From NCBI GenBank assembly GCA_021811205.1, contig JAJZPK010000080.1, positions 1 to 10,243 on the forward strand: a stretch of DNA of 10,243 nucleotides. The letters run 5' to 3'. The translations under genes were made by a program, and so were the position numbers. The notes below the pieces were generated by a model, which made no database searches, was not told the DNA's origin, and saw nothing but the letters and a program-made list of their open reading frames with translations. The stretch is from Pseudomonadota bacterium (GTDB lineage Bacteria; Pseudomonadota; Gammaproteobacteria; Burkholderiales; JABEVD01). Positions 6,639 to 10,243 of this stretch are shown here, in pieces; within the stretch, counting starts at the first letter, position 1, and each line of letters begins with the position of its first letter.

Positions 6639-7446
6639 ATTGCCCGAGGTCGAGACGACGCGGCGCGGACTTGCGCCGCATGTCGAAGGGAAAAGGATAG
6701 CCGGCGCCAGGGTCAGGAATCCTGCCATGCGCTGGCCCGTTCCAGGCAGTCTTTCGAGCGAGATTCCGGGATCCGTTCTACAAAGAATTTCGAGAAGAGC
6801 GAAATACCTGCTTCTCGACTGCGGCAGGGGGAATCTGATCCTGCATCTGGGCATGTCCGGAAGTCTGCGCTATCTTGAAAAGGACGAGCCGCCGGGAAAG
6901 CACGACCATTTCGATCTCCTTTTCGAGGACGGCAGCCTCGTGAGATTCAGGGATCCCAGGCGGTTCGGGGCAATCCTCTGGGAGAAGGGCGATCCGTCCG
7001 CCCATCCGCTCCTCGCGCATCTGGGCGTTGAACCCTTCGATCCTGAGTTTTCCGGAAAATTGCTTCATGACGCATCCAGGGGGAGGCAGGTTTCGGTCAA
7101 GCAGTTCCTGATGGACAACAGGATCGTCGTGGGCGTGGGAAACATCTATGCGAACGAATCGCTTTTCAGGAGCGGGATCAGCCCAGTGAAACCCGCAGGT
7201 AAAATCGGCGAATCGCGTTACGAAAAGCTCGCAGTCGAGATCAGGAAAACGCTGCTGGATGCGATCGCGGCAGGCGGAAGCAGCCTCAGGGATTTCGTCG
7301 ATTCTTCCGGCAATCCGGGCTATTTCCAGCAGGATTATTTCGTTTACGGAAGGTCGGGCGAGCCTTGCCGCAAATGTGCCGCGCCGATCAGGCAGATCAG
7401 GCAGGGCCAGCGGTCGAGTTTCTATTGTCCGAAATGCCAGAAGTGA
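6631..7446 (+). CDS. mutM: Formamidopyrimidine-DNA glycosylase (Fpg)
   Basis: Fpg is a bifunctional DNA glycosylase/AP lyase that removes 8-oxoguanine and ring-opened purines and cuts the strand by beta,delta-elimination. The 271-residue protein begins MPELPEVET; after Met removal, Pro2 is the nucleophile and Glu3 the acid. K58 lies in the RAKYLLLD turn. M75, R110 and F112 match the residues that fill the gap left by the flipped base. The H2TH region [17 protein letters not shown] is at 164-180. The C-terminal zinc finger uses C246, C249, C266 and C269. All catalytic and zinc residues are present and length is standard. The start overlaps the DUF4340-like stop (ATGCCTGA) with GGGGA just upstream. 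The end overlaps arfB by 13 bases. Being last-but-one in an ABC-transporter operon is unusual, so its expression is probably tied to that operon's promoter unless an internal one exists. Confidence 0.97.
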   Translation: MPELPEVETTRRGLAPHVEGKRIAGARVRNPAMRWPVPGSLSSEIPGSVLQRISRRAKYLLLDCGRGNLILHLGMSGSLRYLEKDEPPGKHDHFDLLFEDGSLVRFRDPRRFGAILWEKGDPSAHPLLAHLGVEPFDPEFSGKLLHDASRGRQVSVKQFLMDNRIVVGVGNIYANESLFRSGISPVKPAGKIGESRYEKLAVEIRKTLLDAIAAGGSSLRDFVDSSGNPGYFQQDYFVYGRSGEPCRKCAAPIRQIRQGQRSSFYCPKCQK

Positions 7447-7844
7447 ACGTCGAGATTCCCGAGAACGAAATCGAGATTTCCGCGATCCGCGCGCAGGGCG
7501 CGGGCGGGCAGAACGTCAACAAGGTGTCGAATGCGGTCCACCTGCGCTTCGACGTCAATGCTTCCTCATTGCCCGAAGACTTGAAGGCGAAGCTGATCGC
7601 ATTGAAGGACGCCAGGATAAGCCGGGACGGGATCATCGTCATCAAGGCGCAGCGCTACAGAAGTCTGGAGAAGAACAGGGAAGATGCGATCGGGCGGCTG
7701 AAGGATCTCGTCATGGATGCATCAATGGTGAAGAAGGCGAGGCGGCCCACGCGCCCGACAAGGGCGTCCAAAGAGAAGCGGCTTCTGGAAAAGGGCAAAA
7801 GAAGCGCGGTCAAGTCTTCCAGAGGAAAGGTTATCGAGCCCTGA
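7434..7844 (+). CDS. arfB: Alternative ribosome-rescue factor B (peptidyl-tRNA hydrolase, YaeJ type)
   Basis: ArfB is a codon-independent peptidyl-tRNA hydrolase that frees ribosomes stalled at the ends of broken mRNAs. The 136-residue protein has the class-I release-factor GGQ motif in [23 protein letters not shown] (GGQ at 24-26). It then has [18 protein letters not shown] and a basic C-terminal tail rich in Lys/Arg ([15 protein letters not shown] onward) that in the family inserts into the empty mRNA channel. The full length and tail set it apart from RF1/RF2 fragments. ATG 7434 is chosen to match the family N-terminus; it overlaps the mutM end by 13 bases. GTG 7443 (GTGA overlap with the mutM stop) is possible and would remove three residues. 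It is the last gene of the overlapping run that starts with the ABC ATPase. Confidence 0.95.
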   Translation: MPEVNVEIPENEIEISAIRAQGAGGQNVNKVSNAVHLRFDVNASSLPEDLKAKLIALKDARISRDGIIVIKAQRYRSLEKNREDAIGRLKDLVMDASMVKKARRPTRPTRASKEKRLLEKGKRSAVKSSRGKVIEP

Positions 7845-7857
7845 TTTGGGCTATACT
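7829..7857 (+). promoter_or_regulatory. Possible promoter before the MBL-fold hydrolase
   Basis: TATACT at 7852-7857 resembles a -10 box (5 of 6) and lies 28 bases before the ATG. The hexamer 17 bases upstream (GGTTAT) is a poor -35. A separate promoter is plausible because this is the only gap after the six-gene overlapping run, but the support is weak. Confidence 0.25.
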
Positions 7858-7873
7858 GCCAAGAAAAATTTTC

Positions 7874-7880
7874 AAGGAGA
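7874..7880 (+). promoter_or_regulatory. Strong ribosome-binding site AAGGAGA for the MBL-fold hydrolase
   Basis: AAGGAGA lies 5 bases before the ATG at 7886. It fixes that start even though the reading frame is open far upstream. Confidence 0.75.
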
Positions 7881-7885
7881 GATAC

Positions 7886-8683
7886 ATGATCAGAATATTC
7901 GCAATAATCTTCGCATTGCTGTTGCCGGCATCCTCGTTCGCCTCGACCGAAATCACCTGGTTCGGCCATTCAGCCTTCAAGGTGAAAACGCCAGAAGGCA
8001 AGGTGCTGCTCATCGACCCCTGGATCACCAATCCGGCCAACAAGGAAGGCAAAAAGGACCTCGCGAACATCGGCAAGGTCGACCTGATCCTGATCACTCA
8101 CGGCCATTTCGACCATGTCGGCAATGCAGTCGAGATCGCCAAGAAAACCGGCGCGAAGCTCGTTGCGACCTACGATCTCGGAACCAGCCTCGTGGAATAT
8201 GCGGGCTATCCCAAGAAACTGGCAGGCTTCGATACGCTGGGCAATTTCGGCGGCGTGATCACCGTCCTGGGCGGCGAAGTGAAAATCGCATTCGTTCCCG
8301 CCGTGCACAGCTCGTCGGTGATGTCGTCCGACGGCAAGAACATCCACATGGGCGGCAACCCGGGCGGTTTCCTGATCATGGTGAAGCACGGCCCCGCGAT
8401 CTATCATACCGGCGACACCGACGTCTTTTCGGACATGTCGCTGATTCCCAGATTCCACAAGGTCGACATCATGCTTGCCTGCATAGGCGACCATTTCACC
8501 ATGGGGCCCGACCGCGCAGCGATGGCCGTGAAGCTGGTGAAGCCGGAATGGGTGATTCCCATGCACTACGGCACTTTCCCCATCCTGACAGGAACGCCCA
8601 AGGCTTTTTCAGCTGAACTCAAGGCAAGGCATGCGAAGGCGAAGCTCAGGGTGATGAAGGTGGGCGAGACGATTTCCTTCTAG
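7886..8683 (+). CDS. Exported metallo-beta-lactamase-fold metal-dependent hydrolase (UlaG/UPF0173-like)
   Basis: This 265-residue protein of the UlaG/UPF0173 group (COG2220-type) starts with a signal peptide: MIRIFAIIFALLLPASSFA with likely cleavage after A19. The mature protein begins TEITWFGHSAFKV, the usual first line of the family. The metal site is complete: THGHFDH at 71-77 (H72, H74, D76, H77), H141, the HTGDTD motif at 174-179 (D177) and MHYGT at 226-230 (H227). The substrate is unknown; relatives include lactonases and phosphodiesterases. A signal peptide is unusual, since most UPF0173 members start directly at the ITWxGHS strand in the cytoplasm. It has its own strong AAGGAGA site 41 bases after arfB. 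Its TAG stop overlaps the thrB stop on the other strand within a CTAG palindrome. Confidence 0.9.
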   Translation: MIRIFAIIFALLLPASSFASTEITWFGHSAFKVKTPEGKVLLIDPWITNPANKEGKKDLANIGKVDLILITHGHFDHVGNAVEIAKKTGAKLVATYDLGTSLVEYAGYPKKLAGFDTLGNFGGVITVLGGEVKIAFVPAVHSSSVMSSDGKNIHMGGNPGGFLIMVKHGPAIYHTGDTDVFSDMSLIPRFHKVDIMLACIGDHFTMGPDRAAMAVKLVKPEWVIPMHYGTFPILTGTPKAFSAELKARHAKAKLRVMKVGETISF

Positions 8684-9618
8684 AGCCAGACGGGGTCGGG
8701 GTTGGCGACATGCCCTTCGAGGATGGACCGGAAATGGTCCGGATCCTTCGCATGGGTGAGCTCCCCCGGCCTCGGCAGATAGTAGTCGTATAGCCTGGAG
8801 ACCCAGAAGCGCAAGGATGCAGTGCGCAGCAGGATCGGCCAGGCGCGCGCCTCTTCGTCCGTCAGCGGCCTGACCCTGTGGTAGGCTTCGAGCAAGGCTC
8901 TCGTCCGCGTCTCTTCCAGTCTGTGGTTCTCGACGCACCAGTCGTTCACCGTGATGGCGATATCCAGAAGCAGCCTGTCGTTGCAGGCGAAATAGAAATC
9001 GATGAGCCCGCCTATTTTTTCCCCGTCGAAAAGGGCATTGTCCCTGAAGAGATCGGCATGGATGACGCCTTCGGGCAGCGCATCGAAATGCTGGGCCGAC
9101 TGGAAACGGATCTCCTCCTCGAGCAGTTTCCCTTCGTCCTTCTTCGTATAGGGCAGGATTTCGGGCAGCGCGCATTCCCACCACTTCCTGCCCCTCGGGT
9201 TCGCCATTTTTTCAGGATAGCTTTTCCCCTTGACGTGCATTTCCGCCAGCATTTCGCCGATCAGGCCGCACTGGCGCGCATCGGGATGCTCTACCGACTT
9301 TCCGGCCAGGCGGGTGACGATGCTCGCCGGCTTGCCGTTCAATGTCCCGAAAAGCCTGTGATCGTGGTCAGGGACGGGGTTCGGGCAGGGGATGCCTTTC
9401 GACGCGAGATGGGCCATCAGGTCGAGGTAATAGGGGAGCTCGTCCAGCGTCAGCTTCTCGAAAAGGGTGAGGACGTACTTCCCCTTTTCCGTCGTCACGA
9501 AATAGTTGGTATTCTCGATTCCGGAAGCGATGCCCTGCATGTCGACCAGGTTGCCAAGGTCGAAGTTTTCCAGCCAGATCGAGAGCTGATCGGGTGTGAC
9601 CGTCGTGAAAACCGACAT
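8680..9618 (-). CDS. thrB: Homoserine kinase (APH-fold type)
   Basis: ThrB phosphorylates L-homoserine to O-phosphohomoserine with ATP, the step before threonine synthase. This 312-residue form belongs to the aminoglycoside-phosphotransferase-fold family (TIGR00938 type), not the GHMP-fold ThrB of E. coli. The opening MSVFTTVTPDQLSIWLENFDLG is typical. GIENTNYFV (33-41) is the nucleotide-binding loop. VIHADLFRDNALF (185-197) holds catalytic D189 and metal-binding N194, and GLIDFYFACNDRLLLDIA (204-221) holds the second metal aspartate D207. Length matches the family. The ATG lies one base after the DUF2782 gene stop, so the two are surely cotranscribed. The stop codon is shared antiparallel with the convergent hydrolase gene. 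Confidence 0.95.
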   Translation of the reverse strand: MSVFTTVTPDQLSIWLENFDLGNLVDMQGIASGIENTNYFVTTEKGKYVLTLFEKLTLDELPYYLDLMAHLASKGIPCPNPVPDHDHRLFGTLNGKPASIVTRLAGKSVEHPDARQCGLIGEMLAEMHVKGKSYPEKMANPRGRKWWECALPEILPYTKKDEGKLLEEEIRFQSAQHFDALPEGVIHADLFRDNALFDGEKIGGLIDFYFACNDRLLLDIAITVNDWCVENHRLEETRTRALLEAYHRVRPLTDEEARAWPILLRTASLRFWVSRLYDYYLPRPGELTHAKDPDHFRSILEGHVANPDPVWL

Positions 9619-9619
9619 G

Positions 9620-9949
9620 TCAGAAGCGGTGGATGACCCACATCGGCGGGCGGACGCCAGGATCGATCGATCCGCGGCGAACGAACTGGCCGTCTCCCTT
9701 GGCGTCGACGAGATAATAGGGAACGCCGTGCTTGGGCGTGACCTTGATCATGTAAAGATGGCCGTGGATGCGGTATTCCTCGATCTTCTCTTCGCCCTTC
9801 TGCTTGATCGTCACTTCGGGCTCGGGCGATTTGTCCTCGCTCACCACGGGAGGAGGGACATCGGGGAGCGGCTCGAGCCCCGGGGGATTCTGGTCTGCGA
9901 ATGCCTGCACGGGCAAGAGGCAGGCGAGGGCGATGATGGCGTAACGCAT
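9620..9949 (-). CDS. DUF2782 small exported protein upstream of thrB
   Basis: This 109-residue protein has a classical signal peptide (MRYAIIALACLLPVQAFA, cleavage after A18), a proline-rich stretch of about 25 residues, and a compact C-terminal domain. That domain has the features EYRIHGHLYMIKVTP, GVPYYLVDAKGDG and the terminal PPMWVIHRF that I recognise as DUF2782. The family is small and uncharacterised and is often clustered with thrB and polA in beta- and gammaproteobacteria. I chose the ATG at 9949: it is preceded by GGAAAA at suitable spacing and begins directly with the signal peptide. The in-frame ATG at 9967 would add MNSENI and has no good ribosome-binding site. The gene follows the LOG-family gene by 46 bases and precedes thrB by one base. 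It probably acts in the periplasm; its role is unknown. Confidence 0.85.
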   Translation of the reverse strand: MRYAIIALACLLPVQAFADQNPPGLEPLPDVPPPVVSEDKSPEPEVTIKQKGEEKIEEYRIHGHLYMIKVTPKHGVPYYLVDAKGDGQFVRRGSIDPGVRPPMWVIHRF

Positions 9950-9995
9950 GATATTTTCCGAGTTCATGGCCGAAGGCCCTTATTCTATCCGAAAG

Positions 9996-10243
9996 TCAGA
10001 GGTTGAGCTGTATTTCATGCTCGGCTTCCGATGGCGAGAAGCCGCGCGACTCGTAATGCTTGAATATCGCATCCACGACGGCTTCGGGCTCGTCGATCAT
10101 CTTGATCAGGTCGACGTCTTCGGGGCTGATCATCTTTTCGGCGACGAGCACGTTCTTGATCCAGTCGATCAGCCCCTGCCAGAAAGGAGAGTGGACGAGG
10201 ATGATGGGGATCTTCCTGGTTTTTCCTGTCTGGACCAGGGTAA
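9996..10243 (-). CDS. LOG-family (TIGR00730-type) Rossmann-fold protein, 3' part
   Basis: This is the C-terminal 82 residues of a gene that continues past the right edge; the stop TGA is at 9998-9996. The visible protein reads TGKTRKIPIILVHSPFWQGL, then IDWIKNVLV, MISPEDVDLIKMIDEPEAVVDAIF and a C-terminal acidic tail. A beta strand with K-x-x-P-I-I-L-V, then an F/YW-x-G-L-x-DW-x-K helix and an I-S-P-E-D helix, is characteristic of the LOG / 'lysine decarboxylase-like' Rossmann family. Members include cytokinin-type nucleotide phosphoribohydrolases and the nucleotide 5'-monophosphate nucleosidase PpnN. The PGGxGTxxE active-site motif would lie outside the window, so enzyme activity cannot be judged. 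It is on the same strand as DUF2782 and thrB with a 46-base gap, so it may be in one operon with them. Confidence 0.8.
   Translation of the reverse strand, partial: TLVQTGKTRKIPIILVHSPFWQGLIDWIKNVLVAEKMISPEDVDLIKMIDEPEAVVDAIFKHYESRGFSPSEAEHEIQLNL

Noticed and set aside
7837..7852. Small hairpin AGCCC-N6-GGGCT at the arfB stop, considered as a terminator
   Set aside because: The stem is only 5 bp and no T-tract follows, and it overlaps the candidate -10 box. Not a convincing rho-independent terminator.
9660..9673. 14-base perfect palindrome GGATCGATCGATCC
   Set aside because: It encodes the G-S-I-D-P stretch of the DUF2782 protein, and coding constraint with GATC repetition explains it.
9978..9986. 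TAGAAT (minus strand) between the LOG gene and DUF2782, considered as a -10 box
   Set aside because: No acceptable -35 hexamer at 16-18 bases upstream, and the short same-strand gap fits simple cotranscription.

Overview
The window looks like ordinary chromosome from a moderately GC-rich Gram-negative proteobacterium. A betaproteobacterium (Nitrosomonadales/Burkholderiales-like) is my best guess. The reasons are the order TPR lipoprotein - lolB - ispE - tRNA-Gln, an outer-membrane lipoprotein receptor (LolB), the non-mevalonate (MEP) pathway, and the DUF2782 - thrB pair of beta- and gammaproteobacteria. Coding density is close to complete. There are no insertion sequences, phage genes, CRISPR arrays or long non-coding stretches; the largest gap is about 100 bases.

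Left block (7-3163, minus strand): a 573-residue TPR lipoprotein, lolB, ispE and tRNA-Gln(UUG) form one tightly packed unit read leftwards. TPR/lolB and lolB/ispE overlap at stop and start codons. The tRNA begins only 12 bases after the ispE stop, so it is probably cut out of the same transcript.

A 103-base divergent spacer (3164-3266) contains promoter-like boxes facing both ways, with their -35 elements overlapping. It also contains a short dyad (ATACCT-N7-AGGTAT).

Central block (3267-7844, plus strand): six genes run without a gap. They are an ABC ATPase and a membrane permease (GldA/GldF or Nos/Nat-like), a GldG-like membrane-anchored protein, a very short DUF4340-type protein, mutM (formamidopyrimidine-DNA glycosylase) and arfB (GGQ ribosome-rescue hydrolase). 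Every junction overlaps. The first four genes look like an envelope ABC export or remodelling system of unknown substrate, placed between the lolB unit and mutM. This is the best candidate in the window for poorly described biology, although its parts are recognisable families.

Right block: an exported metallo-beta-lactamase-fold hydrolase of the UlaG/UPF0173 type (7886-8683, plus) has its own strong ribosome-binding site. It converges on homoserine kinase thrB, and the two genes share a CTAG palindrome as stop codons. thrB lies downstream of a small exported DUF2782 protein, which follows the 3' end of a LOG-family (TIGR00730-type) gene cut by the window edge.

Arginine codon choice is unusual across most of the window: AGG/AGA outnumber CGN codons in several genes on both strands. 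I saw no convincing rho-independent terminator.
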